NCBI RefSeq assembly: GCF_030866825.1
Contig: NZ_CP133020.1
Location: 4,588,001-4,652,000, forward strand
Length of the DNA: 64,000 bases
Reading direction: 5' to 3'
Source: Rathayibacter sp. SW19
GTDB taxonomy: Bacteria > Actinomycetota > Actinomycetes > Actinomycetales > Microbacteriaceae
Shown here one piece after another: positions 38,802 to 47,757 of this stretch (the first letter of the stretch is position 1; each line of letters opens with the position of its first letter). The translations under genes were made by a program, and so were the position numbers. The notes below the pieces were generated by a model. It was not told where the DNA came from and did no database searches. It was given only the letters and a program-made list of their open reading frames with translations.

Positions 38802-40499
38802 GTGAGCAGCCCGCACGCCTATCGGCGCTGGAAGACGTGGCCTCTGGCCTACCAGATCCTTGCCGTCGTGCTGACCATTCTGGTGCTCACCGTGGCGCTC
38901 GGCGCCTTGCTGTTCTCCACCCTCAACGGGCAGGCGCTCGAACAGCAGTATCAATTGCGCGCGCTTGGAATCGCCCAATCCGTCTCCCGCTCCCCCGAGA
39001 TCGTCGCCGCCGTCGAGGCCGGGGACCCGAATCACACCATCAGAGTGCTGGCCGAGAAAGTGCGCAAGACCACTGGCGCCGCCTATGTCGTGGTGGCCGA
39101 CCGGGAGGGCATTCGTTATTCGCACCCAAACCCGGCTTTGATCGGCAAGCGCCTCGAGGAGGGCGTCGTCGCACTCGACGGCAAGACCCACACCGGCGTC
39201 GACAACGGCAGCCTCGGCCGATCGGCAAACGGTATCGCGCCGATCTTCTCGCTGACCGGTCAGGTCGTCGGCGAGGTGTCAGTCGGCATTCTCGAGACGC
39301 AGGTCAGCGATCAACTCGCGGTGGACAGTCGGGTCATCATCGGCTATTCGATCCTCGTGCTGCTGCTGAGCGCGCTCGGGTCGGTGTTGCTGGCGCGAAG
39401 GATCAAGCGGGTCACGTTCGGGCTGGAGCCGGCTTCGATCGCATCGCTTCTGCAGGAGCGAGAAGCGCTCTTGCACGGCATCCGCGAAGGTATGGTCGGT
39501 TTGGACACGGACGGCCGAATCACAGTCATCAATGAGGAAGCGAAGCGGTTGCTCGACCTCGACGGCGAGGTCGTTGGCAAGGCACTGAATCAGGTCGTCC
39601 CTCCCGGGCGGTTGCTGGACACGCTCACGGGCAAGACAGCGGGCATGGATGAAACCACGGTCACGGATGATTTCCTGCTCGTCGTCAACCACATGGACGT
39701 CGGGCTATCTGGCCGCACGATCGGGTCGGTCGTGACGATCCGCGATCGCACCGAGGTGGAAGGCCTCCTTCGTGAAGTGCATGCGATCAATGGCTTGACG
39801 GAGGCGCTGCGGGCGCAGGAGCACGAATACGCCAACCACCTGTTCGTCATCACCGGATTGATCGAGATGGGCGACTACGACCAGGTTGCCAGCTATGTCG
39901 CTCAATTGTCGGATACGCCGACACGGCTGGTGGGTGAGCTCAAGGCGCGTATCGAGCCGCCCCAGTTGGCGGCGCTGCTGATAGCCAAGATCACGATCGC
40001 GGCCGAACGCGGGGTCTCGCTCGTCATCACGGACGACTCGCATCTCGCGCAGCCGAATATCAGTCCGCAGGTGCTGGTGACCGTCGTCGGCAACCTGATC
40101 GATAATGCGATCGAGGCCCTCGCCGAACGGTCCGGACTCCGCGAGATCGAGGTGACGTTGAGCGACGACGACGGTGTCCGCATCCTCGTCGTCGACAACG
40201 GGCCCGGCGTGCCTGCCGATCGGCTCGGCGATGTGCTCGTCGACGGCTACTCGACGAAGGCGGAACGCAGAACGGGCATGCGTCGCGGACTCGGGCTGGC
40301 CTTGGTCAGCCGGATCGTTCGACGACTGGGAGGCGACATCCGCGTGAGCCCCGCACCGGGCGGCCGGTTCGAAGTCTGGCTTCCCCAACCCGACCCGGCG
40401 GATGCGTCGCAGACGACTGCGCACCCGGACGAGCAATCGGCCGCCGATGCGCAATCAGCCGCGGGTGACCAGCCGAGGCCGGCAGGGCGCGCCCGATGA
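38802..40499 (+). CDS. CitA/DcuS-type sensor histidine kinase
   Basis: This 565-residue kinase has a membrane segment at ~15-37 and an extracytoplasmic PASC-type domain (VSRSPEIVAAVEAGDP through YVVVADREGIRYSHPNPALIGKR and NGSLGRSANGIAPIFSLTGQVVGEVSVGI). A second membrane segment, a cytoplasmic PAS domain (GIREGMVGLDTDGRITVINEEAKRLL), the H-box LRAQEHEYANHLFVITGLIEMGDYD and an HATPase domain (LIDNAIEAL, VDNGPGVP, GLGLALVSRIV) follow. Kinases of this group sense citrate, C4-dicarboxylates or related acids. GTG at 38802 is the likely start; a GTG at 38715 would add 29 non-conserved residues. The response regulator follows with an overlap. Confidence 0.87.
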   Translation: MSSPHAYRRWKTWPLAYQILAVVLTILVLTVALGALLFSTLNGQALEQQYQLRALGIAQSVSRSPEIVAAVEAGDPNHTIRVLAEKVRKTTGAAYVVVADREGIRYSHPNPALIGKRLEEGVVALDGKTHTGVDNGSLGRSANGIAPIFSLTGQVVGEVSVGILETQVSDQLAVDSRVIIGYSILVLLLSALGSVLLARRIKRVTFGLEPASIASLLQEREALLHGIREGMVGLDTDGRITVINEEAKRLLDLDGEVVGKALNQVVPPGRLLDTLTGKTAGMDETTVTDDFLLVVNHMDVGLSGRTIGSVVTIRDRTEVEGLLREVHAINGLTEALRAQEHEYANHLFVITGLIEMGDYDQVASYVAQLSDTPTRLVGELKARIEPPQLAALLIAKITIAAERGVSLVITDDSHLAQPNISPQVLVTVVGNLIDNAIEALAERSGLREIEVTLSDDDGVRILVVDNGPGVPADRLGDVLVDGYSTKAERRTGMRRGLGLALVSRIVRRLGGDIRVSPAPGGRFEVWLPQPDPADASQTTAHPDEQSAADAQSAAGDQPRPAGRAR

Positions 40500-41185
40500 T
40501 CCGCACGCTCGTCGTCGACGACGATTTTCGGGTCGCTCACATCCATGCGGATCGGGTCAACCGCGTTGACGGTTTCACGTGTGTCGGCGAAGCGCATTCG
40601 GCCGCGGAGGCCCGCGAGGCGATCGCCGAGCTCAAGCCTGATCTTCTGCTATTAGATGTCTATCTTCCCGACGAAAGCGGGCTCTCCCTCCTGCGTTCGC
40701 TTCACGCACTCGACGACGCGCCCGATTGCATCCTGATCACGGCCGCGCAGGATCTTGCGACGGTGCGCTCTGCGATGCGCAGCGGCGCAATCTACTACCT
40801 GGTGAAGCCATTCGGATTCGAACAGTTCAAGAACGAACTCGTCGCCTACCGGAGATGGCGCACCGAGTTGGCGTCCGGCCGCATCGCAGATCAGGCGTCA
40901 GTCGATGAGCTCTACGGATTGTTGCACACGCAGACCACGGATGCGGCACGCCGTCGCCTACCGCCGACGATGGCGAAGGTGCTCGATGCTGTTCGCGCGT
41001 CCGCTGGTCCGATCGGCGCAGCAGAAATTGCAGACAGTCTGGGCCTCAGCCGACCGACGGCGCAACGGTATCTCAGCGAGCTCGAACGACGCGGCGCCCT
41101 CGACCTGCAACTGGAGTACGGCACGACAGGGCGCCCGACGAACGCGTACACGATTCGTCGCACGCGGCGCTCTGACAGTTCATAA
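40496..41185 (+). CDS. CitB/DcuR-type response regulator
   Basis: This 229-residue protein has an N-terminal receiver (LVVDDDFRVAHIHADRV, LLLLDVYLPDESGLSLL with phospho-Asp54, ITAAQDLATVRSAMRSGAIYYLVKPF with the conserved Lys) and a C-terminal helix-turn-helix (PIGAAEIADSLGLSRPTAQRYLSEL) of the CitB type. Its ATG overlaps the kinase stop (ATGA). It likely activates the divergent liv-CoA-transferase-lyase operon when the sensed acid is present. Confidence 0.92.
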   Translation: MIRTLVVDDDFRVAHIHADRVNRVDGFTCVGEAHSAAEAREAIAELKPDLLLLDVYLPDESGLSLLRSLHALDDAPDCILITAAQDLATVRSAMRSGAIYYLVKPFGFEQFKNELVAYRRWRTELASGRIADQASVDELYGLLHTQTTDAARRRLPPTMAKVLDAVRASAGPIGAAEIADSLGLSRPTAQRYLSELERRGALDLQLEYGTTGRPTNAYTIRRTRRSDSS

Positions 41186-41207
41186 CGAGCTACCTGGGCA
41201 ATTGAGG

Positions 41208-42317
41208 TCAGACGCCGCCCGCTGCACGGGCGGCAACCCACCGATCGATCTCCGCGCTCAGCTGCGCCTTGCGTTGCAGCGGCGCGAAGCACGCCTCGAT
41301 CGAGTTACGCGCGAACTGCACGGCCTGTGCCGTGTCGAACCCGAGCGCGTTCTGCGACGCCGTGAAGTTGTCGCCGACATATCCGCCGAAGTAGGCGGGA
41401 TCATCCGAATTGAGTGTGACGACAACGCCCGCCTCCGCCAGCCGCAGCAACGGATGCTCCGCGAGGCTGGGCACAGCGTGCAGCCGCACGTTCGACAGCG
41501 GGCAGATCGTGAGCGGCGTGCGATCGTGCGCCAGTCGGGCCACCAACTGCGGGTCATCGATGGAGCGGATGCCGTGATCCACGCGTTCCACCCGCAACAC
41601 GTCGAGCGCTTCCCACACATAGCTCGGCGGCCCCTCCTCGCCCGCGTGCGCGACGGTGTGCAAACCTTCCGCACGCGCACGATCGTAGACGGGTGCGAAC
41701 GGGTGCGGCGGGTGCCCGACCTCCGCAGAGTCCAGACCAACGCCGAGCAGCAGGTCGCGCCCGGTCAGCGCTGTTCTGCCGAGTGCGGACGTCAGCGTTG
41801 CATCCGCTTCCTCGACAGGGCGATCACGCAAGAAGCTGAGGATGAGACCGCCGGTGAGCTCCGCTGCCGGGTCGTTCGCTGAACCTGCGTTCGCTGAGCC
41901 GACGTTCGCTGCACCTGCGGCCGGGTCGGGGCCGCGCGCGGCATCCGCAAACCCGGCAGCGATGCCGTCGATGACGGCCTCAATCGGAACGCCGCGCTGA
42001 GTGTGCGCCTGCGGGTCGAAGAAGATCTCTGCATGCCGCACGCCCTGCGCGGCAGCGCGGGTCAGGTATGCAAGCGTCAGTTCGGCGAAGTCGTCTTCTG
42101 TGCGCAGCACGTTCATGGTGGCGTAGTAGAGGTCGAGAAACGACTGCAGGTTGTCGAAGCGATAGTGCTCGGCGAGCTCGGCGACGGATGCGAATGGCAG
42201 CGCGACGCCGTTGCGTGCCGCGAGCGTGAAAGCGAATTCTGGTTCGAGTGTGCCTTCGATGTGCAGGTGCAGCTCGGCTTTCGGAAGCGTGAGAAGGTCC
42301 GGCGTCGTCGCGGTCAT
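41208..42317 (-). CDS. Adenosine/adenine deaminase
   Basis: This 369-residue metal-dependent amidohydrolase has ELHLHIEGTLEPE (the HxH zinc ligands and substrate Glu), HTVAHAGEE (third His and catalytic Glu), VDHGIRS with His, TICPLSNVRL, and LNSDDPAYFGG with Asp ligands. The family includes adenosine deaminase and fungal-type adenine deaminase, and I cannot separate these here. A low-complexity GAANVGSANAGSAND insert (~residues 155-170) comes from a 15-bp tandem repeat at 41878-41915. ATG at 42317 is chosen because the domain starts at once; upstream in-frame sequence is non-conserved. Confidence 0.9.
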   Translation of the reverse strand: MTATTPDLLTLPKAELHLHIEGTLEPEFAFTLAARNGVALPFASVAELAEHYRFDNLQSFLDLYYATMNVLRTEDDFAELTLAYLTRAAAQGVRHAEIFFDPQAHTQRGVPIEAVIDGIAAGFADAARGPDPAAGAANVGSANAGSANDPAAELTGGLILSFLRDRPVEEADATLTSALGRTALTGRDLLLGVGLDSAEVGHPPHPFAPVYDRARAEGLHTVAHAGEEGPPSYVWEALDVLRVERVDHGIRSIDDPQLVARLAHDRTPLTICPLSNVRLHAVPSLAEHPLLRLAEAGVVVTLNSDDPAYFGGYVGDNFTASQNALGFDTAQAVQFARNSIEACFAPLQRKAQLSAEIDRWVAARAAGGV

Positions 42318-42415
42318 GCTCCGATCTTGCACCACATGCCGCAACCCCGGCAAAGCCCTTGCGCCGACCAGCAAACCGTGAGGCAATTGGTCGGGCGCAG
42401 TACGAAGGAGCGATC

Positions 42416-43201
42416 ATGACCGAATACGTGACATCAGCAGACGGCACGCGAATCGCCTACGATCGGGTAGGCGACGGCCCAACCGTAATCCTGGTTGCGG
42501 GCGCGATGCAGTTCAGAGGCTTCTCCCCGCAGACGGTCGCTCTGTGCCAAGCTCTCGCGGCCCGCGGCTTCACAGTGATCAATTACGACCGGCGCGGGCG
42601 GGGCGAAAGCGTCGTTGCGGATGCCTTCTCTCTTGCGCGCGAACTCGACGACATTACGGGGCTGATCACGGTCGGCGGCGAGTCTGCAGCACTATTCGGG
42701 AGCTCGTCCGGGTCTGCGATCAGCCTGGCTGCTGCGGCAGCCGGCCTGCCGATCACGAAACTCGCACTGTGGGAGGCGCCGCTCGGTGAAGAGAACGGGG
42801 CTGACGGCGATGAAAACCTGACCGGACTGCGTGAGAAGCTCGAATCCGGCGACGGAGACGCGGTCATCGAGTACTACATGAAGGACATGCCACGTGAGTG
42901 GCTCGACGGTGCAAAGCAGTCGCCCGGCTGGCCGACCATGGTCGCAATGGGCCCGAGCCTTCAGGATGACGCCGAAGCGCTCGCCTGGACGCAGACTGCA
43001 CCACGGGATGCTCTCTGGGCGCGCATCACCCAGCCGGTGCTCGCAATCGTCGGCGAACGCACGCTGCCGATCATGGAGCGCGCCGTCGCATCCATGATCG
43101 CGGCGCTGCAGAGCGCCCGCGCGGTGACGATCGCCGGCGCGAACCACAGTTGGGATCCAGAGGCCATGGTTGAGACACTGGTCGAGTTCTTCGCCGAGTA
43201 G
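42416..43201 (+). CDS. Alpha/beta hydrolase
   Basis: This 261-residue alpha/beta-hydrolase fold has SADGTRIAYDRVGDGPTVILVAGAM at the start, VINYDRRGRGES, nucleophile elbow ALFGSSSGSAISLA (Ser), and a C-terminal ANHSWDPEAMV with the His. It is a small lipase/esterase-like protein without signal peptide. AAGGAG six bases before ATG 42416 fixes the start. Substrate unknown. It is divergent from the deaminase gene. Confidence 0.88.
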   Translation: MTEYVTSADGTRIAYDRVGDGPTVILVAGAMQFRGFSPQTVALCQALAARGFTVINYDRRGRGESVVADAFSLARELDDITGLITVGGESAALFGSSSGSAISLAAAAAGLPITKLALWEAPLGEENGADGDENLTGLREKLESGDGDAVIEYYMKDMPREWLDGAKQSPGWPTMVAMGPSLQDDAEALAWTQTAPRDALWARITQPVLAIVGERTLPIMERAVASMIAALQSARAVTIAGANHSWDPEAMVETLVEFFAE

Positions 43202-43220
43202 CGCGCTGCCCGCGCACCGG

Positions 43221-43270
43221 TCGCTGCCGATCGCTGCCGATCGCTGCCGATCGCTGCCGATCGCTGCCGG
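43221..43270. repeat. Five tandem copies of a 10-bp unit
   Basis: TCGCTGCCGA is repeated four times and followed by TCGCTGCCGG, directly between two convergent genes. The clean 10-bp period suggests recent replication slippage. Confidence 0.9.
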
Positions 43271-43277
43271 CGGAACT

Positions 43278-44360
43278 CTATCGGCCCGCCAGCGCCACCT
43301 CACGGCCGGATGCCGCCGACCGATAGCACGCATCGATGATGCGCGCGCGCGAGAGACCGATTGATCCGTCGTGCTTCGCCCATTCGCCGGGCCCGGCAGC
43401 GACGGCATCGGCGAAGCGCCGGATGACCGCGCTGTGCCCGCCGTTGGCTGCGCTCGGGTCGACGTGGTAATCGGCGGAGTTCTCTTCGGCATCCCGATAC
43501 ACGTTCAGCTCACCGGGGTCCGCGTAGTCGATAACGCGGAGATCCGCACCGCCATCCGTTCCGTAGATCGTCAACCACATCTCGTCGTTGTCCGGGCGAT
43601 ACGCCGCCCAGCTCGTTTCAAGGGTGAGAGTGCCGCCGCCGGCAAGGCGCATGAACGCCATCGCAAGATCTTCGACTTCGAAGGCCGCGCCGATTGCGTC
43701 TGCAGAGCTCCCGCCGCGCCCCCGCGAACCGAGTTCGGCGTACGCCGTTGCGGAGACGGTCAGCACCTCGGGCTCTCCCAACAGTTCAAGCGCGTAGTCA
43801 AGCACGTGCACGCCGAGGTCGATGAGAGGTCCTCCGCCCGCGCGTTCGCGATTCGTGAACCAGGTGCCGTCACCCGGGATTCCCTTGCGCCGCAACCAGC
43901 CGGCCTTGGCTGCGTACGGCGTGCCCAGCTCACCGGCAGTCATGATGCGCCGCAGCTCGGCGATGTCGCCACGCTCGCGATAATTGAAGACCACCTGCAG
44001 CATGCGCCCGGCCGCCCGTGCCGCCGCGACCATCGCCTGGGCGTCGCCGAGGTTGGCGGCGACCGGCTTCTCCGTCAGCACGTGCAGCCCGCGCTCAAGC
44101 GCGGCGATCGCGATCGGCGCGTGCAGATAGGTCGGTACCGCGACGTTGACGGCGTCCAGCCCGCCCGCGTCGAGCATGTCCTCCCAGCGTTCGAAGCGGT
44201 TGCGGATGCCATACTTCGTCGCCAGCTCGGCCACGCGTTCCGCTTCCATGCCTGCAATGGCATGCAGCTCGACCCCTGGAAGGCGTGCGAAGCCGGCGAG
44301 ATGCTGCTGGCCAGCCCATCCGACGCCGATGACGCCGACCCGCAAGCCACCAGCCGTCAT
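43278..44360 (-). CDS. Gfo/Idh/MocA-family oxidoreductase
   Basis: This 360-residue protein has a Rossmann start LRVGVIGVGWAGQQHLAGF, VNVAVPTYLHAPIAIAALERGLHVLTEKPVAANL with the EKP motif, and a C-terminal domain with PLIDLGVHVLDYALELLGEPE. It is an NAD(P)-dependent sugar or inositol-type dehydrogenase of unknown substrate. ATG overlaps the stop of the upstream ThuA-like gene (ATGA), so the two act together, as is common for ThuA/Gfo pairs. Confidence 0.92.
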   Translation of the reverse strand: MTAGGLRVGVIGVGWAGQQHLAGFARLPGVELHAIAGMEAERVAELATKYGIRNRFERWEDMLDAGGLDAVNVAVPTYLHAPIAIAALERGLHVLTEKPVAANLGDAQAMVAAARAAGRMLQVVFNYRERGDIAELRRIMTAGELGTPYAAKAGWLRRKGIPGDGTWFTNRERAGGGPLIDLGVHVLDYALELLGEPEVLTVSATAYAELGSRGRGGSSADAIGAAFEVEDLAMAFMRLAGGGTLTLETSWAAYRPDNDEMWLTIYGTDGGADLRVIDYADPGELNVYRDAEENSADYHVDPSAANGGHSAVIRRFADAVAAGPGEWAKHDGSIGLSRARIIDACYRSAASGREVALAGR

Positions 44361-45136
44361 TTGAGCGCCGCCTCGCGCTCAGCGTTGAACCAGCCCCTCT
44401 GCGGATTGCTCACCATCGGCATCGCACGGCCGGTCGAAGTTGTGCCAGCAGCGGGAGCCGCCCACCGTACTGCGTTGGCCAATACCCGACGTATGCCGCT
44501 GTCGTGATATACCGGATACTCCTGGTCTCCAGGGCTGAAGTAGAAGATCTTGCCGAGACCTCGACGGTAGGTGATGCCAGAGCGGAAGACCTCTCCACCA
44601 TCGAACGAACTGATGAAGACAAGCTCGTCCGGTTCAGGCACGTCGAAGAATTCGCCGTACATTTCCTGCCGCTCGATAACAAGTGGCGAGGTGATCCCCT
44701 CGGCGATCGGATGCGTCGGGTTGACTCCCCAGACGAGCTCGCGTTCGCCGTCATTGCGCCACTTCAGTGAGCACGTCGTGCCCATCAGAAGGCGGAAGAT
44801 CTTCGAGAAGTGCGCTGAGTGCAACACGATCAGCCCCATACCGCCGAGCACGTGCTGCCGGACGCGCTCGACGACAGCGTCGTCGACAGCGTCGTGCGCC
44901 ATGTGGCCCCACCACAGCAGCACGTCCGTATTCTCGAGCCCATGCTCGTCCAGACCATGTTCAGCATCGGCGAGCGTCGCGGTGCGGATCGTCGCACCCG
45001 GCAGCAGTGCGGTCAGCCCGTCGGCGATCGCACCGTGGATACCGTTCGGGTACAGCGCTTTGATCTCCGGCTGAGTGCGCTCGTGCACGTTCTCATTCCA
45101 AACGGTGACTCGAATGCCCGGAGCCTCAATGGTCAC
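44357..45136 (-). CDS. ThuA-like (trehalose utilisation) domain protein
   Basis: This 259-residue protein has a class I glutamine-amidotransferase-like fold of the ThuA family: RVTVWNENVHERTQPEIKALYPNG, DVLLWWGHMAHDAVDD, LIVLHSAHFSKIFRLLMG, GKIFYFSPGDQEYPVYHDSGIRRVLANAVRW. ThuA-like proteins occur with Gfo/Idh dehydrogenases in the turnover of disaccharides or keto-sugars. A 14-bp palindrome TCGAATCGATTCGA at 45185-45198 upstream is a possible operator. Confidence 0.9.
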   Translation of the reverse strand: MTIEAPGIRVTVWNENVHERTQPEIKALYPNGIHGAIADGLTALLPGATIRTATLADAEHGLDEHGLENTDVLLWWGHMAHDAVDDAVVERVRQHVLGGMGLIVLHSAHFSKIFRLLMGTTCSLKWRNDGERELVWGVNPTHPIAEGITSPLVIERQEMYGEFFDVPEPDELVFISSFDGGEVFRSGITYRRGLGKIFYFSPGDQEYPVYHDSGIRRVLANAVRWAAPAAGTTSTGRAMPMVSNPQRGWFNAEREAALK

Positions 45137-45184
45137 AGCGGTGTCCCTCCTCGTATGCTTGCGTCATGTGCGGATCGAATCGAA

Positions 45185-45198
45185 TCGAATCGATTCGA
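45185..45198. promoter_or_regulatory. Palindrome upstream of the thuA-like operon
   Basis: TCGAATCGATTCGA is a perfect 14-bp palindrome preceded by tandem GAATC units from 45176. It lies ~50 bp before the ThuA-like ATG and is a plausible repressor site. Confidence 0.5.
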
Positions 45199-45316
45199 CC
45201 TCGACTCCTACACGCTACAGACCGCTGCTTGGGTGGTCAAGCCGCGTGCGGCGTCCTCGCGCGGCGTCTGCCCTCTCGCAGCGTCCACTCTCCGGCAGCG
45301 TCCACTCTCCCGCAGC

Positions 45317-45841
45317 TCAGGCCGAGTGCGTCACGTCCCACAGGTGGTGCACGGGGTCATGTACGAAGTAGCGGCCGAGTGTCGCGATCGTGAACGATGC
45401 GCCGTCACTGCGCAGTGCGGTGCGCCCGAGCTCCGCCTGCGGAACGGCCTGGAAGGCTGCGGAGACGCGGCCAGCGGCATCCGTCAGTTCACGGGCAACG
45501 GTGGCAGGGTCCTGTAGGTCGTAGCGATCGGCAACGGCTGCCGCGTCCTGGTCCCAGTTGGCGAACACCGGATTGTCCTCGGTGCGCATCAGTTCGATGC
45601 GGCCGAGAAAGATGCGGTGCACGTCCCGCACGTGCGCTGCATACTCCAGCGGCGACCAGGCGTGGTCGTTCGGTCGCTCGCGAACATCCGCTCGCGCGAG
45701 CACGGCCGGCCATTGAGTCGCGTTGTCTCGCACGATCGCCGGGATGCTCGCGTACGCGACGCTCCCAGCATCGAACCCGCATTCAGGGCAGGGTTTCTCC
45801 AACACCCAGGTCCAGCTCTTGGTTTCCGGCACAATCGGCAT
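45317..45841 (-). CDS. DinB-family/mycothiol-type metalloprotein
   Basis: This 174-residue protein has a four-helix DinB fold: NDHAWSPLEYAAHVRDVHRIFLGRI with the first metal-ligand His, and FVHDPVHHLWDV at the C-terminus with the final His ligands. An N-terminal CPECGFD Cys pair is unusual. Actinobacterial members include mycothiol-dependent enzymes, but this role is not proven here. ATG at 45841 lies six bases after TACAAT, so it is likely leaderless. Confidence 0.85.
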   Translation of the reverse strand: MPIVPETKSWTWVLEKPCPECGFDAGSVAYASIPAIVRDNATQWPAVLARADVRERPNDHAWSPLEYAAHVRDVHRIFLGRIELMRTEDNPVFANWDQDAAAVADRYDLQDPATVARELTDAAGRVSAAFQAVPQAELGRTALRSDGASFTIATLGRYFVHDPVHHLWDVTHSA

Positions 45842-45871
45842 GGCTCGATTGTAGAGCGAGGCCGAATACTC

Positions 45872-47203
45872 TCAATCTCCGGACTGCGGAAGCGGAACTG
45901 CCGTGTCCGACGGTTGCGGCGTGACGCCCTTGGGCGGGCAGATCGTGTTCGCGGCCATGCCCTGCTTCGCCTGATCCGATGACCACGGCAGTGCGATGAC
46001 CGGTGCCTTGCCCGTTGTTGCAGGAACCTTCGAGGCGATCGACGCAAGCTGCATGCCCAGCAACTGGGCGAACCCGCCGCCGAGCGTCGAATTGTTCAAC
46101 ATGACGACGACCGTCAGGCCGGATTTCGGATCGCTCATCATCGATGAGATGAACCCGGGGATCTCGCCGTCATGTCCGCGCATCGGGCCGAGCGTGATCA
46201 CACCCATTCCATAACCCTGCCAAGTTGGCGAAGTGCTCGACAACGGCATTGTGGTCCACTGCTCCTTGGCTGACGCCGGCGAAACCAGGGTGCCTGCCGC
46301 AAGAGCCTGCACGTAGGTTTTCAGGTCATTCAGAGTTGAGACCACTCCGCCGGCCGTCCAGCCCATCGACGGGGACAGTTGCGTGTCGTCGACGACGGTC
46401 TCGCACACCGGCTGCCCGCCGGGGTTCAAGGCAGTTGCATAGCCTTGCGGATGCGGCGACGGGAGCGCGGTCACACCGGCGTTCGGCAGGCTCGTGTTCT
46501 TCAAACCCAGGGGGCCCCAGACATAATCCTGATACAGGTCACTCCAACTGCGGCCCGTGGCCGCCTGCAGTGCCATTCCGAGGAGCACGAAGCCGGTGTT
46601 CGAGTAGGCGAAGTGGTCGCCGGCGACACCGGTCGCCGGCTCGGCGAGGCCATCGCTGATCAGTTCCATCGGAACCCACTGGCGCGTCGGATTATTGACG
46701 AATTGGGCGGCAAGCGACGGTTCGTAATCGGCGATACCAGACGTGTTGTGACACAACTGACCGAGCGTTACGCCGTCGAGGCCGACCAGACGCGGAAGGT
46801 ATTTCGAGACCCGGTCACTCAACTCAACCTGCCCGCGGTCGACGAGGGCGAGCAGCACAGTGCAGGTCATCGACTTTGAGTTCGACGCGATGCGAAACGA
46901 CATGTTCGTTGACATCTTCGCGGCGCCCTTGTCCTTCGACACCGTGCCGAGCGCCGCCGTCCATGTGCCCGCCCACGGTGCCCAGACGCCGACGATCGCA
47001 CCGGATGCGCCCGCGCGCGTCATCGCATCCGTCACGGCCGTTTGCAATTGCTTTGTCACGTCACTCGGCAGTGAACCGCTCGCCTGCGCAGGGAGCTTCG
47101 GCGTGGCGCCGCTTGCTCCCGTGCAGGCCATCAGGCCGAGCGCCAGCAGCGCCGTTACCGCGAGCGCCAGGGAACGCCTCAGCCGCGCCGTTCTGCTGCC
47201 CAT
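45872..47203 (-). CDS. Serine hydrolase, beta-lactamase/D-Ala-D-Ala carboxypeptidase-like lipoprotein
   Basis: This 443-residue secreted lipoprotein has an N-terminal signal with lipobox ALGLMACTG. The domain is class C beta-lactamase-like: IASNSKSMTCTVLLAL with the SxxK motif (Ser-Asn-Ser-Lys), FAYSNTGFVLLG (YxN), and GHDGEIPGF as the third motif. Such proteins act on peptidoglycan peptides or small esters rather than antibiotics. It has its own promoter region and is divergent from DUF2470. Confidence 0.9.
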   Translation of the reverse strand: MGSRTARLRRSLALAVTALLALGLMACTGASGATPKLPAQASGSLPSDVTKQLQTAVTDAMTRAGASGAIVGVWAPWAGTWTAALGTVSKDKGAAKMSTNMSFRIASNSKSMTCTVLLALVDRGQVELSDRVSKYLPRLVGLDGVTLGQLCHNTSGIADYEPSLAAQFVNNPTRQWVPMELISDGLAEPATGVAGDHFAYSNTGFVLLGMALQAATGRSWSDLYQDYVWGPLGLKNTSLPNAGVTALPSPHPQGYATALNPGGQPVCETVVDDTQLSPSMGWTAGGVVSTLNDLKTYVQALAAGTLVSPASAKEQWTTMPLSSTSPTWQGYGMGVITLGPMRGHDGEIPGFISSMMSDPKSGLTVVVMLNNSTLGGGFAQLLGMQLASIASKVPATTGKAPVIALPWSSDQAKQGMAANTICPPKGVTPQPSDTAVPLPQSGD

Positions 47204-47315
47204 TCCATCCCCCGACGGTCACAATCACGTTCCACTGGCAGTCTAACCAGAGAATTCGGCACCGCCGCTCTCACGCTCGGGGAGGCCCATCACGGGCGCG
47301 CACTAGCATCGAGAG

Positions 47316-47687
47316 ATGGCCGACGTCTCCCCCATCAGATTCCCGCCCACCGTCGTGGACGCCGTTCTTGCTCACATGAACACCGACCATGAACCCGACA
47401 ACCTGATCATCGTGCGCGCATTCGCGCAACCGAGCGCCACCGCAGCGATCATGGTCGGCCTCGACGCGGCCGGCGGGCAATGGGCGGCAACTCTCCCCGC
47501 CACGCAGCACACGGCCGCGCAGCTGCCGGCCACCCAGCACGCCGCCACCCAGCACGCCGCCACCCGACAGACGGTGACGATCCCGTGGCCGCTGCCGGTG
47601 GCAGAACGAGCGGACATCCGCCGCGCTGTCACTCAGCTCTACCGCGACGCCTGCGGCGTTTTGGGCATCGAACCGCGCGTCGCGTAA
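47316..47687 (+). CDS. DUF2470-domain protein next to heme oxygenase
   Basis: This 123-residue protein has a DUF2470 fold (VVDAVLAHMNTDHEPDNLIIVRAF, MVGLDAAGGQWAA, TIPWPLPVAERADIRRAVTQLYRDAC) related to heme-handling and split-barrel heme-oxygenase-like C-terminal domains. A TQHAATQHAAT low-complexity loop comes from a 15-bp tandem repeat at ~47508-47565. It is leaderless (TAGCAT six bases before ATG). Its stop overlaps an iron box that precedes the heme oxygenase gene. Confidence 0.87.
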   Translation: MADVSPIRFPPTVVDAVLAHMNTDHEPDNLIIVRAFAQPSATAAIMVGLDAAGGQWAATLPATQHTAAQLPATQHAATQHAATRQTVTIPWPLPVAERADIRRAVTQLYRDACGVLGIEPRVA

Positions 47688-47706
47688 GGTTAGGGCAACC
47701 TAACCT
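47685..47706 (+). promoter_or_regulatory. DtxR/IdeR-like iron box before heme oxygenase
   Basis: GGTTAGGGCAACCTAACC lies in a palindromic context and fits the DtxR/IdeR consensus (TTAGGTTAGSCTAACCTAA-like). It overlaps the DUF2470 stop and precedes the GTG at 47758, so heme oxygenase should be repressed when iron is plentiful. Confidence 0.75.
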
Positions 47707-47757
47707 GCATCGGCGCAGCTGTGTGTCCGAGCTGCCGATTCACACCCTGGAGCACCT

